Assembly: GCA_946902875.1 (NCBI GenBank)
Contig: OX336338.1
Location: 8,485,971-8,549,970, forward strand
Length of the DNA stretch: 64,000 nucleotides
Direction: 5' to 3'
DNA from: Nematopogon swammerdamellus
Taxonomy: Eukaryota; Arthropoda; Insecta; Lepidoptera; Adelidae
Positions 9,461 through 20,914 of this stretch are shown in pieces. The position numbers and the translations under genes were made by a program. Positions within the stretch are counted from its first letter, which is position 1, and every line of letters begins with the position of its first letter. The notes under the pieces were generated by a model. That model was not told the DNA's origin and ran no database searches. It saw nothing but the letters and a program-made list of their open reading frames with translations.

Positions 9461-10704
9461 TAGTATCTGCAGACTATGACAGATAACGGACGGACGGACA
9501 GACGCCTGACCACAGATCATAGATTTTATAAAATATAAAATACACGCCTCTCTGAGCAAGGAGAGGTTTTTGGCTGTGTCGACTGTTTGACCATTGGTCC
9601 TTCGGCACAGCTACCTCTAATGGTTTACATACAAAAATATACATAGTATCCTAAATAAAGAAATAGGTCAAATTCTCGTTAGAACTGTTAAAGTAGAACT
9701 GAAATTGTTAAAGTAATATTTTGAAAGTATTATTACGCTATTTAGTCTTATCGGAGACCCGGTATATTAGGTACTAGACTAGGGCATAATGTCGAATACT
9801 ATTCGAAAAAAAAAATTTTTTTTTATTCAATTTAAGAATATTTTCACAGAACCCTCTACGCACGAACGTACTCGTAGTTTATACTTGACAGTTTTTCGTT
9901 TCTTTTAATAAATGTGACGTTGGAGGGTGACGTGGGATTTTCTTATTTGTTCTATTTGAATAAACGAATCCGCTGCTTTCTTTGAACCTTTTGATCTACG
10001 AGTGCTATTTTTGCGGGCGGTAAATTGTATAAATTTTCTCTGTTTGCTTTCATTATAGTCGACTCGTCCTACTTATGTAGATACGTAAATTGGTTCAATA
10101 AGATCAATTTGTTAGTTTACAATTAAGTATTTCAGTACAATTTCACTTAGTAAGTTTAGTTAGCGTTTTGATCCGAATATAATTCACTCTTTAATAAATA
10201 ACAGATGCCCGATTGGGAACACCACGCACTCACTGAATGAAGGTCGGTCGAAGCGGAAATAAACAATAATTAAAACATAATTATTTTATAATATATCTAT
10301 CTATATGTGTGTATAAATATTCTTAAGTAATTAACTGACGTAAAAAAAGGTTGCGTGTATGTACGCGCGTTAGTTGTACTTCTTTCTCTCTCTACCTGTA
10401 CCTCCACCATTACCTCTACCTCTTTCTCTCCGCTTGTCTATCGAGCAGCACAGCACAAAACTTTTATAGTGATTTCTTTTTATATTTGGGAGTATTTTTG
10501 AGGGGCCCGGATCCCTTAGGGCGGTCGCCCTATCGACCTTTCGACCTGTCGGCCTGTAGAATACCTGAACACTAATTATTTGTATGCTGTGTCACCGTGA
10601 ACACTGTCACAGGCACTGCATACAAATTGCGGTTACAGATGCAGATGCATACAAATTGAGGGGAGTTAAGACAATATAGTATATGCAATAGGTATAAATG
10701 TATT
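9461..10704. other. No recognised feature
   Basis: AT-rich sequence with a pyrimidine-rich stretch at 10380-10430 (CTCTACCTCTTTCTCTC). I see no convincing exon or repeat. Confidence 0.4.
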
Positions 10705-12060
10705 TACTTTAGTAAGGATAGGAAAGGATTCTTAATTTTGTTCTTAAATACAATCAATACATCGGCATAATCCAGAATGGGCCAAAAGTGAGATTGAGCG
10801 ATCGTAATGTTGTGCCGGGAATACGATTTGGAAAACACTTGAGAGAGTACATACTCCAGAAGACCTTTCGACTGACCTCGTGAACATGCACACTCCATAT
10901 AAGGGATTCGTCGATCATAATAAGCCCTAAAATTTTAACGGGCTTGCTATGCCATTGAAGGCAACGGCACGGCGAGTACCCCTGTCCAACTTTGCCAACA
11001 ATTTAGGTGATCCGATGATTATAACTTTGTGTCTTAACAGGATTAACGAGCAGTCCGAACCGCACAGCCCAATAGAGTGCAGACTCAAGGTCTATTAATA
11101 TTTATGAGACCCTCGAGACGGTAGTGACGGTAAAGCTGCAAATCGTCAGCATTTATATTAAAAACACATAAGAGAGACAACAATGTTGTTGATGTTTGAA
11201 AAGAGTAATGGAAAGAGCACACCACCTTGTGGTAGGTTAAACAATGTTGCCGCACCACTTAGAAGTGGCTTTGTCGACAGTGACTCACTGGCGAAGATCA
11301 TTAAGATAGGAAAAGAACCAATGGAGCACTGATTGTGAAATGTTCAAGGAACGAAGGATAGCAAGAAGGACTTCGAAATCAACAGTGTTGAAAGGACTGC
11401 TGAAATCAAGTAGAAAAGTTTAAGTTAAGAACAGATTAAGTTGCCGATTGTCCATTGCAATAGCCGATGATGGATATACGTCATCGGGTTTTTTGACAAG
11501 TGCAGAGACTGTTTTGTGGGGTGGTCGAAATCCCGAATGATATCGATTTACAAACCAGCTTGTAGGAAGGTACATGGAAATTTGAGAGTGTATCGCCCGT
11601 TCAAGTACTTTAGATAAGAAAGGAAGTATGGAAATAGGACGATATCCTTGAATTGAGTGGGGGGACGGAAGTGAGTGGTATCATATAGGCCTTCTTCCAC
11701 AATTAAGGAAAAGTTTCCGACATTAGCGAATCGTTAATTATAAGGGTGAATATGTGTTCAACATTCTCTAATATCGGCAAAAACAGTTCCAGACTTGTGT
11801 CATCAGGACCTACGGCCTTGCTCTTAATAGAGAGGATGATACGTTTTATTTCACAGCCAGTGACTCGGCTGAAACCAAATAGATCGGAGTCGAAACCTAA
11901 GACTAAATTCAACTGCCTAATTGTGTGAGCCTTAACAGATGGGTCCATAACTATAGGAGAAGAGGAAAGTGTCGGTTTAAGCCATAGAGATTAATAAATT
12001 GATTAATCTCAGATGATGACTTGACGACATTTCCTTCTTATTTGCTGTGATAATTGAACT
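10705..12060 (-). pseudogene. Decayed Jockey-type LINE reverse transcriptase
   Basis: The minus-strand translation, read across several stops and frameshifts, follows a Jockey-like reverse transcriptase. From 11948 it gives IKSKAVGPDDTSLELFLPIL and SLMSETFP. Then follow a PISILPFLSKVLE-like palm start, FRPPHKTVSALVK, a LLDFSSPFNTVDFEVLL catalytic-A-like block near 11370-11420, and NADDLQLYRH (the (Y/F)xDD region) near 11130-11160. Later comes HFWPILDYAD (about 10770). Numerous stops show it is long dead. The order and spacing of motifs make the family call solid even though no intact frame remains. Confidence 0.75.
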
Positions 12061-12289
12061 GGTCACAAACAGCCCATTCCGTAGTAGTAGAATTTCCTAC
12101 TTCGCCGCTGCCGATACTTCGGCGCGTCATACGCACCGCGGGCCCATGAATTTTAAATAGTTTCAAGCCGCAAGTACTTTTTTTACTTCAAAATTTTATT
12201 ATTTTATCAATTTACCTATTTACAGATTTTAAAAATAATAAAATAAACCTAAAGGTATTAACATATCAATAAAACATTTCTTCCATTTC

Positions 12290-12560
12290 TGCCGAGGCAG
12301 CCATGATCCCTAGGACGCTTGTAGCTGCTTATATCATCCCCTACAGTGCAGTCTCCTCTTTCCATTTATATGTCATATGAAGAAAGAGTTGGCCCGCACG
12401 TCACCAGACTTATCCACTAGCAATTCATCGATGATTTCGACAAAAGCTAGTGCCTCCAGTGACCATGCACCAAGAGTTTCCGTCGCAAATCCTAGAAACT
12501 CAGAGGATTTTTAGGGTCCCATATTTTACATACACAAAGCCAGGCGGAAGAAGTTGAATG
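12290..12560 (-). pseudogene. Transposon-protein C-terminal domain fragment, copy 2
   Basis: The minus-strand frame near 12500-12370 reads EFLGFATETLGAWSLEALAF followed by SGDVRANSFF. This is the ETLG-W-S-EA block of the fragment at 7027-7425. A later frame gives remnants corresponding to the IQRGNA part. Stops and a frame change show decay. It lies just upstream, in coordinate terms, of the dead Jockey LINE, but I cannot show that the two were one element. Confidence 0.5.
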
Positions 12561-13195
12561 TTATAATATTTTTGGAGTATATGGACATTAAATTATTATT
12601 AATATATATACTTAATTTTTTTTATATTTATTGAACTTCACTTTCCGGAGTAATCACCTGGGAAAGTGCATGTAAGAGACGAATGGACGTAGAGGCAGAC
12701 ACGTGACCGATTTTATAAGGGTCCCTGCCAGCATCACTTGCTATGCGTAAATAAGCCTGCCTCTGGAAGCTCTCGCTTGTTCTCGTGGCGCTATTTGCTT
12801 TCATTTTGATTTTATGAAGTGAGAGAGGCGCCATAATAGCCAAACTTAAAACTCACAAACTCAATGAAGTCCACACTTAATATTTAACGCACTTTCCCCC
12901 AACTCCGGGCCACAATTTCACTTTATTACAGTTGTTTATACAATGACCCCAGAGCGAGATTCACGAATACTTTGGTGGAAACGCCACATTTTATATTTAA
13001 GTTGACTTGTTGCGAAAACGTTAGCAACTTCCTTCCCAAATTGTCCCTAAGGAAGCTTTGAATTATGTGACGTCTGCGAAAGCGGGTTCCTTCTGTCATA
13101 TTATCTATTTAACACATTTTATAAGCAACGGGCGATAGAAAGAAGATAAAAACTTCGATCATAAAAAGAAAATATCGGTCAAGTAGTCGGGAAGA

Positions 13196-14036
13196 ACGTT
13201 CATGGTTAAAATACAAAAAAAATTGGTTGTCTGTAAAGTCGGTTTACGGACGATAGTTTTACGTGATAACGTCATAAAGAAACACAGCTATAAGAATTAC
13301 GGCATTTCTTCGTACGGCACCCCTATCACTGATTACCGTACGATATGGCAATTACCGCACGTTTGGCAACACTGCCGCTTGGGCCGAAGACGTTTCCATG
13401 GTAACTTTGAATATCAACGTGAATATCAACGTATTGGTAATCTGTGATCAAGGTGACGCAACGTGACCTGTGATCAACGTGACGCAACGTGACGTGATAT
13501 TCGTGCGTGCAGCCCGTGTTTCATCAATTTATAAGACGTTATCACGTCAATAAATTCGATGCACGCTCCAAAAATCAAAACACGACCGAGCCACCGGAAT
13601 CAAATGTTTCACCCAATTCCAGCAAGTAGCCATTTTGTGTCTCTCGCGAAAAAATATAACACTTATCTCTACTCGCAGTACTATTTTTGACGTGATAACG
13701 TCTTATAAATTGATGAAACACGGGCTGCACGCACGAATATCACGTCACGTTGCGTCACGTTGATCACAGGTCACGTTGCGTCACGTTGATCACAGATTAC
13801 CAATACGTTGATATTCACGTTGATATTCAAAGTTAGCATGGAAACGTCCTCGGCCCAAGCGGCAGTGTTGCCAAACGTACGGTAATTGCCGTATCGTACG
13901 GTAATCAGTGATAGGGGTGCCGTACGAAAAAATACCGTAATTCTTATAGCTGTGTTTCTTTATGACGTTATCACGTAAAACTATCGCCCGTAAACCGACT
14001 TTACAGACAACCACAATTTTTTTTTTTTTTATTTTA
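13196..14036. mobile_element. Palindrome of two family E elements, tail to tail
   Basis: The left element (13196-13552) and right element (13689-14036) are reverse complements over about 350 bp. Both start outside with GTTGTCTGTAAAGTCGG and TAGTTTTACGTGATAACGTC and end inside with TTATAAGACGTTATCACGTC, around a 136-bp spacer. The arms carry a CpG-rich, ACGTGACGCAACGTGA-type subrepeat. Related single copies are at 25255-25592 and 29285-31722. The arms could form a long hairpin if transcribed. Translated frames here are shadows of the repeat. Confidence 0.75.
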
Positions 14037-14214
14037 TTCAAAATTCTAAATTTAAATTTTACGACGTGCCAGTAATTTTGCAACGTGACAGCTGCAGCAC
14101 TGTAAAACGCACACGTTTTACGAATTTAGAAGCGTATATCTCACCAAAATTTTTAAACTTTTTTGTATTTTTTTAATTCCTAACGATACCCAAACTTACA
14201 GATGGGCTGAAGTC

Positions 14215-14570
14215 TCTGAGTCAGACTATTTGTGGGTTCGCTTAGTCTATTGTACAGGTTCATCACTTATTTCCTGTCATTCGTCCTATCTCCGAAGCAC
14301 TCGTCGCAGAGAGACTCAGCGCCCTTTTGTTGTTGACATTGGGCTTTTGATAACCCATCGGTTTTCAAGATCGTTTCTTTGTCGCACCGCTAAGGTGTGG
14401 AACTGTCTTCCGGGGAGTGTTTAAATCCTTTAACCTAGGTGTCTTCAAACGTCTAGACAGCCTAGCAACAGTCCGTAAATCTGCTGGCATGGCGCCGGGG
14501 TGATTTTGGCTCTGTCGACTTCTCCATTGGTCTGTCGTCACAGCCACCCATGTTACATGATACTTCAACA
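14215..14570 (+). pseudogene. LINE ORF2 C-terminal fragment
   Basis: The frame from 14230 reads RSTRRRETQRPFVVDIGLL, then RFSRSFLCRTAKVWNCLPGSV. This matches the C-terminal RTARxWNxLP motif region that follows reverse transcriptase in CR1/Jockey-like LINEs. A frameshift then leads to GVFKRLDSLATVRKSAGM, a segment also present at 21655-21785. No polymerase core remains. Confidence 0.6.
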
Positions 14571-14749
14571 TAGTATTCGTGCAGTAATAACAATATTGAC
14601 TACTTATTATATATATACATACATAAATTTCATATTTCTTGGGCCTTACGTTCTGCAGTGTAACAATTGCCTCGGAAAGAGCAAAATGCCCAAATTTTTT
14701 TTTTATTTTTTATTTTTCTTAATATTGTGATTGCGTTGACTTAGAAGCT

Positions 14750-14935
14750 TATTTTTTTTCATCTCGAGGAAACGTAGATCTTAGTATTTGGAATTAATTT
14801 CAACTTGATACGTCTACCCATTCATGAGAAAAACGATCTTAACAGACCGAAAGATAGATGGACAACGAAGTGATCCTATAACTTTCCTATAAGGGTTCCG
14901 TTTTTTCCTCTTTTGAAGTACGGAACCCTAAAAAA
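14750..14935 (-). repeat. Family D repeat (GGGTTCCGTA), minus orientation
   Basis: It ends in GAAGTACGGAACCCTAAAAA, the reverse complement of the family start GGGTTCCGTACCTCAAAAGG, and holds the GACTTAGAAGCTTAT block seen in other copies. It is a dispersed non-coding repeat very common in this window. Confidence 0.6.
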
Positions 14936-15639
14936 CCAACTTTGTTCGACTTTTTTTTGTTTAATAAAAATATGGCCTTTATTTGAATCGACTCTATGTG
15001 AGAGTTGCTTGGCAACACGGCCCCATACAACCACTCATAGGGGTTGGCAGAGAGACAGACCCGCATCGTGATCCAGCTTATGATGCACACCTTTGATGCC
15101 TCTTTCACACTTGTAAGGAAAGCGCGACAAAGCAACATCAGTATCTGTGAGTAAACACAACCTTCTAAATTAAAATTCTCATAGGACCACGCCGATGAGG
15201 CTTTTACGGAACTAAACCAATTTGTCCGTCTCGCGAGGTTCACCTTTTTATATTCCGGCTGATTACTTTTGAGGGGTACGCAGAAAATACTAAACTCGAC
15301 GCAGTTAAGTTTGGTATGCGATAACTTTTTGTAATATCTCGAGAGCGAAGAAAAGTTTAGGAGACTCCGTTCTGTATTCAGGGCTTCGGGCTCTTTCCAT
15401 CTTCAGATTTTTTTAATTTCAGTAGTTTCGGCAAGTTGGAAAAGCTGTGTCGTGACTTTTTGCGAACTCATTTTTAAGCACACGAAATGACCTAGCAGTT
15501 TTGACTATACATTTTTATTCAGTGCTTGACGATATATAAAGGTGCTGATAAGAATAAAAACACTAAAGTTTCATAATTGGAAATATTAAGATTTTGGCGT
15601 CCAAGTAGGTATAAGGCTTGAATTTTTTTTATTGCTTCC

Positions 15640-16001
15640 GAACTGGGTGGCTCTACCCGAGGTCGAAGCCTCAGGCGCAGCCAATTTCACCGCCGAGGAG
15701 GTGCCAGTCCGGCTTGGAGGTGGACTAATGTCGCTGTGGAAAGGCTATTAACCCGCGATTTGAAGATCCGTGGATTGTAGGAGTGGGGAAATATATTCCC
15801 TGGGAGCCCGTTTCACACCTTTGCAGTGCGGCACAAGGACGATTTAGAGAATTGTGCAGTTCGAAGAACTCTTCTGTCGACTATAAAGGGGTGTTCTGCG
15901 ACAGTATGGTGGGTTTGGCGAAAGCGAACAGGAGGAGGAGGGATAAAGGAAGCAAGTTCGTCAGAGCAGCGGCCATAGCAGTACCGGTAAAACAGGCTCA
16001 A
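15640..16001 (-). pseudogene. LINE ORF2 C-terminal fragment plus 3' UTR
   Basis: The minus-strand frame from 16001 reads SLFYRYCYGRCSDELASFIP and later SLCRTAKV. It then meets a stop where the family has W (RTAKVWN-type motif), followed by NGLPGNIF and 3' UTR to about 15640. This is the same LINE type as 14215-14570. The in-frame stop marks it as inactive. Confidence 0.6.
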
Positions 16002-16110
16002 TGACCAACGATCTGTGCTTTAGAGGTTGAAGGTCCTTTGTGGGTACAGAGTCACCAATGAGGCGAATGGTTCGTCACCAAGGCAGAAAGAAGGTACTCA
16101 AGGGATCCCT

Positions 16111-16660
16111 CTCAAAGATTCAGATTCAGATTCAGATATTTATTTCGCCATAAAGAACACACAACAATAACAATATTTCATTGAGACATATGCATATTCA
16201 GTATGGTTCGTCATCATTTTTTATGATGTCCCGTTCAGTAGTGCAATCTATAAGGAAGAACCGGGTAAGAAACCTTACACAGCTTTTTTTAAATATAACT
16301 TACATACTAAGTTTTCATTATGTTAAATATAACATACTATATCTAAGCAAAAAATTAAAAATACTAAGTCAAAAATATACTCATTAAAAAAGATAATAAA
16401 ATACAAAACAAAGAACATAGGGTTCAGTCAAGTTATTAATAAAATTTGTGTTTATGCATTTAAACAATTTGAATTATCAAAGTCAGCAGAATTTTTTTTT
16501 CAGAATTTATTTACAGTATGAAAAAAATTCACTTAACATATAAAATGGATTGTCTAAGAGAAATATTTTCAGCTGACTCTGGAACACATTGTCACTAATA
16601 TTCCATCACCGGTCTCACTTGTGCTTTATAAAGTGTATGCAGGTGGACCGGCGTGAAATG
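16111..16660 (-). mobile_element. LINE-type 3' terminus with microsatellite tail
   Basis: On the minus strand the sequence ends in repeated TCTGAA units (seen as GATTCAGATTCAGATTCAG at 16119-16137), next to an AAATAAATATC motif. Such tails mark CR1/Jockey-like LINE 3' ends. The body is AT-rich with no frame. Confidence 0.4.
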
Positions 16661-16814
16661 CAAAGACCAAATAATAAGGTAAGCCATTTAGTTACATCTT
16701 CCTTTAATTGCTTAGTTGGAGTGAGATAAAACTAAAATGTTTGTCAAATATTTGTATACGTCATGTGAAGTGCCAGAATAAGAGTAACAAAAAGACGAGA
16801 GACCGTCGACATCA

Positions 16815-17260
16815 TATTTTTATGGTTCCGTACCTCAAAAGGAAAAAAATTATTAAACCCTTTAAGATCACTTTCTTGTTCGTCACCACCCTTTTTCTCA
16901 GGAACTGTAATATTAAATACCCTTGAAAATTCCCTTGGAGGTCTAAAAATGCAAGCTTCTAAGTCAACTCAATCAAAAGATACGGCCATTTATGTTACAT
17001 ATCGCAAACTCACTCAAATAAAATTAACACCTATCGGGTACTTCCCGTTGAACTAGAATCATGAAATTTGGCAAAAAGCCAGTCATCATAGTACAAGTAA
17101 AGGAAAAAATACGAATCTAATAAATTTTTAATTATATCACAAAAAAATATTTACTTTTGATTGTCAAGACCCTTTTTCTCAGGGATGGGCATCAAGATGA
17201 AAGTTGGTGTGATTATAGTCTGTTCGGTATTTTGCGATCACTTACATATACACAAAACAC
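16815..17260 (+). repeat. Family D repeat, plus orientation
   Basis: It starts at GGTTCCGTACCTCAAAAGG (16822). It includes AAGCTTCTAAGTCAACTCAA, AAAGATACGGCCATTTATG and GGGTACTTCCCGTTGA, all blocks found in reverse at 61850-62526. A second CCTTTTTCTCAGGGATGGGC start near 17171 suggests two overlapping copies. Confidence 0.6.
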
Positions 17261-17754
17261 GATAGGTACACGTGCCTCCATTCTCTTCGCCTCAAGACTC
17301 TACCTGCAGCGGTCTTCATGCAAGAAGCACACAGCGCCTCCTGGCGGAAAGGAGAAAAGTCCGGTTGCCTAGGCGACGGGCTGTTGTTATCGGTCACGTC
17401 CGAAATTACAAGCGGCAGCGGGCGGTTTTATTCAAACATTTGCTCTGAAAAAGACAATATTCACCCTGATCGAGCGCGGCGCGGGCTCTCAGGGCTGGTT
17501 GACCTAATACGGTATATATTGAGTGTAGTTCCGAAAGTGTGTGCGTAGCTGGGCCCAGCAGATCCTCGGACACCAGGACGTTTCCGTGCCGGGATCACTA
17601 CCTGAAGGACTGAGCTATCGAAGGTGCGGCTGCGGGCGAAGACATCACATCACATCCAGGTAGGAGGCACCACACCACCACACACTTTGCGCTACATAGT
17701 CAATGTTCTAAAGTAAAACAACAAATAATAAAATAGGTACCGGCTAACTACGTG

Positions 17755-17815
17755 GTGCTACGGAACCCTCGGTTTTCGAGTCTGATTCGCACTTGGCCGC
17801 TTTTTTTATATATAT
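17755..17815 (+). repeat. Family D 3' end
   Basis: CTACGGAACCCTCGGTTTTC and TTCGCACTTGGCCGC followed by T-rich sequence. The same terminus (CGACTCGCACTTGGCCGG plus T run) closes the copy at 36945-37345. Confidence 0.55.
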
Positions 17816-17820
17816 ATATA

Positions 17821-18224
17821 TTTTTTTATGTAATCCGGTATGGGTGGCTGAGTCAGAGGGGCCAAAGCACATGCTCTGACTAGCCAATATCACCTTCGAG
17901 AAGGTAGGTGCCATACCGGAGACTTCCCTGGATTGCTGGCTATACTGGACTAGAGGAGAACACAACCGAGGCTGCTATGCGGCCATCTTACATCCAGTAC
18001 GGTGGTATCAACCCAGTCGGCTACATTTTGAGCCTACCGCCTAGTAAGGGGCAAGGGAAGGGACCTACAGTTTTACACCGGTTTCGAACGGTGAAGTAGC
18101 AGGTGTAGGTATGCACGTAAATTTTTTCGTCAGAATAATCTCATTGGTACACGCCGACCGGATTCGAACCTCGGACCTCCCGCATGAGAAGCCTATGCCC
18201 AAACCACTCGGCCACCCGCCGCTT
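17821..18224 (-). mobile_element. SINE family B, full length, tRNA-headed
   Basis: Minus-strand SINE of about 400 bp. The head (right end) has a perfect A box, TGGCCGAGTGG (18204-18214), and a perfect B box, GGTTCGAATCC (18160-18170), 44 bp apart as in tRNA genes. The body contains the block shared with family A: GGTGGTATCAACCCAG and GGAAGGGACCTACAGTTTTA as read on the plus strand. It ends at CCGGATTACATAAAA on the minus strand (T run at 17821-17827). The head resembles tRNAs with an extended variable arm, but the parent tRNA was not identified. Confidence 0.8.
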
Positions 18225-18837
18225 AGATATGTTCAGATATATATGTTCAAATATGAAAATATATTTAAAATGTAAAAAAATCTCTTTTATCCTTGGAAAC
18301 CTGCTTCGAAGTAGAAAACCGATAACGACATCAGATGCTAGGCTTGAAAGTCTGAAAGGAACATAGAAAGTGTGGACACCCGCCCCGCGATGAAGTCGCA
18401 AAATATTTTAATTAATTAATTAAACTTTTCGATAATATTGTTATCGGGAAGTAATCAGATTGTACTAAGTTATTCCATCAGCCATTGCGGCGTTCGAAAA
18501 AGACGAGAAGCCAGGTCTAAAATCAGTATACCTAAAATTAGACCTACGAATGCCAGAGTTGTGAAAAGAACTAGATCAAATAAAAATTTCCAGAATCGTC
18601 AGAGTTTCAACTGTCAGTTAACGTCGTCAGTCACAAGCAATGACGTATCATGTATCACAAGCATGTCACAAGATAGTTTTCAAATGGATGAAATAAATAA
18701 ATAACACGGCTGTCGTACAAGTTCATTCCGTTCTATATATCCGTCGATGGATATTATGTCCTAGGAATAGCGGTATTCCTAGGATATAGCTCAATGAATG
18801 TAGGGTTCGAGGTTACATTGATTCATAATAAAATTTT
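18225..18837. other. No recognised feature
   Basis: Mixed sequence including an 89-residue frame at 18438-18704 without recognisable motifs. Nothing is supported as a gene. Confidence 0.4.
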
Positions 18838-19105
18838 CTTTTTAGGGTTCCGTACCTCAAAAAGAAAAATGGAACTATTATAGAGTCACTTAGTCGTCCG
18901 TCTGTTCGTCTGTGCGACCCTTTTTCTCAGGAATAGGTAGAGAGAGAGATATCAAGTTAAAGTTAATATTACATACTAAGGTCTACGGTCCCTTGGAGGT
19001 GTAAAAAATTAAGCTTCTAAGTCAACGCAATCAAAAGATACGACCATTAATGTCACATATTTTGACACTCGCACATCAAATCAACACCTATTATGGTACT
19101 TCCCG
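18838..19105 (+). repeat. Family D repeat, plus orientation
   Basis: It begins TTTTTAGGGTTCCGTACCTC (18839) and continues with GACCCTTTTTCTCAGGAATA, AAGCTTCTAAGTCAACGCAA and GGTACTTCCCGTCGTCCTAG. Confidence 0.65.
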
Positions 19106-19111
19106 TCGTCC

Positions 19112-19330
19112 TAGCTAGTATCTCCAAAGTTCAAATGTGCATTTTTTTTTAAGCGAAACTTTTTAACGCACGTTTGGGACGGGGGCCTAACTGAGAAAAA
19201 GTGAAACGTCATGAAAGTACGAACGGAATTTGCAGCGCTCCGCATTGGCTGGGCAGCGCGTATGCTGTGGATTTGAATTTTAAAAACAAATCGTAAGAAG
19301 CTTCGCTTCTGTCGTGTGTCCCAGGACACC
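19112..19330. repeat. Repeat also present inverted at 49430-49580
   Basis: AACGCACGTTTGGGACGGGG and GTGAAACGTCATGAAAGTAC reappear in reverse complement at 49430-49580 (GTACTTTCGTGACGTTTCAC). No promoter boxes or coding content were recognised. Confidence 0.5.
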
Positions 19331-19574
19331 TCACCTTTTTTTTCAGCGCGAAGCCCAGATACTACCTACTGAATAAATAAAAAATGATTCCTGAAATTTA
19401 ATAAAAATACAAATGTCTTTCTTTTATAAGTTTATTTCGATAAAAAGTCAGAATGAATGATGCCTTCATTCATCTCAAATAATTTAAATAAATACATTTT
19501 ACTTAACATATTTTAGAATTAGTTCACATAATTGTTTATGAATCCTGACATGGTTGGCTACACCGGACTAGATT

Positions 19575-19832
19575 TTCTACAGCAGGCAAAGCGCGATGTA
19601 AACTTGTTCTTGCTCTCAAACTATATCTTAACACTGTTAAGCGGTGTCTATTGTGTAGCTAGTCACAATGTATTGTAATTGAAGACGTTAAAAAAAGAAC
19701 CCTGCGAAGTTTCTTGCCGGCTCTTCTTTGTGGGTGTTAATCGAACCGGATTGTAAAAACTAAACAGGACAAATTCAAGCGTAGTGTTCTACCATAAAAA
19801 TGATGAATAAAGAATAAAGAAAGAATAAACAA
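19575..19832 (+). mobile_element. LINE 3' end fragment
   Basis: It shares TTCTTGCTCTCAAACTATAT, CCCTGCGAAGTTTCTTGCCG and a GAATAAAGAATAAAG tail with the LINE terminus at 2840-3065. Confidence 0.65.
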
Positions 19833-20131
19833 ATGTGTGTGCCTTCACATTCACATGCAATTGTGATCACGAATACATTCAACTGATCATGTTAAAAAGC
19901 ATCTCATGCTAGCTATGATGCGCTAATGCTCCTTGCTCCCGTATTTACGGGCACGAGACGATAGGATAAGTTCTATATGTTCATTATTTGGTACGATACA
20001 AAACAAAAAACCTATAACCTATACAAAACCTAATAACCCAGGTGCCTAAGATACAGAACGATGTGGCCTAAATCTACATATCTTGAGAAGCGGCAGAATG
20101 GTAACAGTGAAAAACGAATGTTTTTTTTAAT

Positions 20132-20386
20132 ATTTTTTATGGAAACTGACACGGTTGGCTACATCACCTACAACATCCGTGATGTCAGCACATAACATGG
20201 GATGAACTTGGTGCCACGTCAGTGCTCCCCTTCGGTCGTGCCGGCTACACTGAACTGGGCGGAAAACACAAACTATTTACATAGCCGTTTCGACCGACCT
20301 TTCATTCAGTGCGGTGATACCAACCCGGGCGGGTTAAACCCTACCACCTAGTAATATAAGAAGGGAGTCATATCCCATATGTAAAT
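20132..20386 (-). mobile_element. SINE family A, head missing
   Basis: From the tail (TTTTTTATGGAAACTGACAC) through the dyad and the shared core block GGTGATACCAACCCGGGCGG, then a variant GGGAGTCATATCCC end. The 5S/tRNA head is absent. Confidence 0.7.
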
Positions 20387-20549
20387 TGACAAAGTGGTTT
20401 TCGAGTTATAAGTATATTCATATATTGACGTACGTTACACGGCCGCCGGTCGACCGTAGAAACTTCGCATTACATATTATGATATACATCAGGTTCATCA
20501 TCAAAGAAAATCGAATTAATATAACCTGAATAAATATTCAAAAACATAC

Positions 20550-20727
20550 AGAACACTGAGAAGCAGCGAGAATATAATCGTGCGAGAATGTTCGCTCCTT
20601 GTACTAGTACATCTCTGAAGCCGATGCACAACTGACGTAGCCGCGTCCACACGAGGATATTTCTTCGGATGATACTTGGTGCGGCTCTTCGGTTGGAAAA
20701 GCTCAAAGCCAAGGCCCTCACGTCCAC
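20550..20727 (-). CDS. Candidate internal exon of an unknown protein
   Basis: On the minus strand a good 3' splice site (AACAATTATTACAG) is followed by a frame that stays open from 20727 to a stop at 20470. It starts VDVRALALSFSNRRAAPSII and later reads RLRQLCIGFRDVLVQGANIL. A possible 5' splice site, GTATGT, lies at 20549. The frame has many C- or G-ending codons, unlike the AT-rich surroundings. Phase 0 at its start fits the phase 0 end of the candidate exon at 22072-22161. An alternative frame across the same DNA is also open, which lowers confidence. I do not recognise the protein. Confidence 0.3.
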
Positions 20728-20914
20728 CTGTAATAATTGTTATGTTGTTAATTTCCCTTAGTCTCCCAGAATCATTTCATTCAAAGAAAGACCACCCCCA
20801 CTGTCGGATCGTAATTCTCGCAATATGGGCCGTGTTTTTGGCGCAATTTTGAAGCAGTTTGGCGCAACCGCGCTCGCTCTACCCCGAGGCGTTCAACATT
20901 ATATTTTTACAATT

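Noticed and set aside
13202..14083. Two similar open frames on opposite strands
   Set aside because: They are the same repeat sequence read in the two arms of the family E palindrome.
14887..15243. 118-codon minus-strand open frame
   Set aside because: Its end overlaps the family D terminus and no motif, splice signal or codon bias supports it.
18160..18214. A tRNA gene call from the perfect A and B boxes
   Set aside because: The flanking stems cannot form a tRNA acceptor, and the segment repeats as the head of family B at other loci. It is a SINE promoter.
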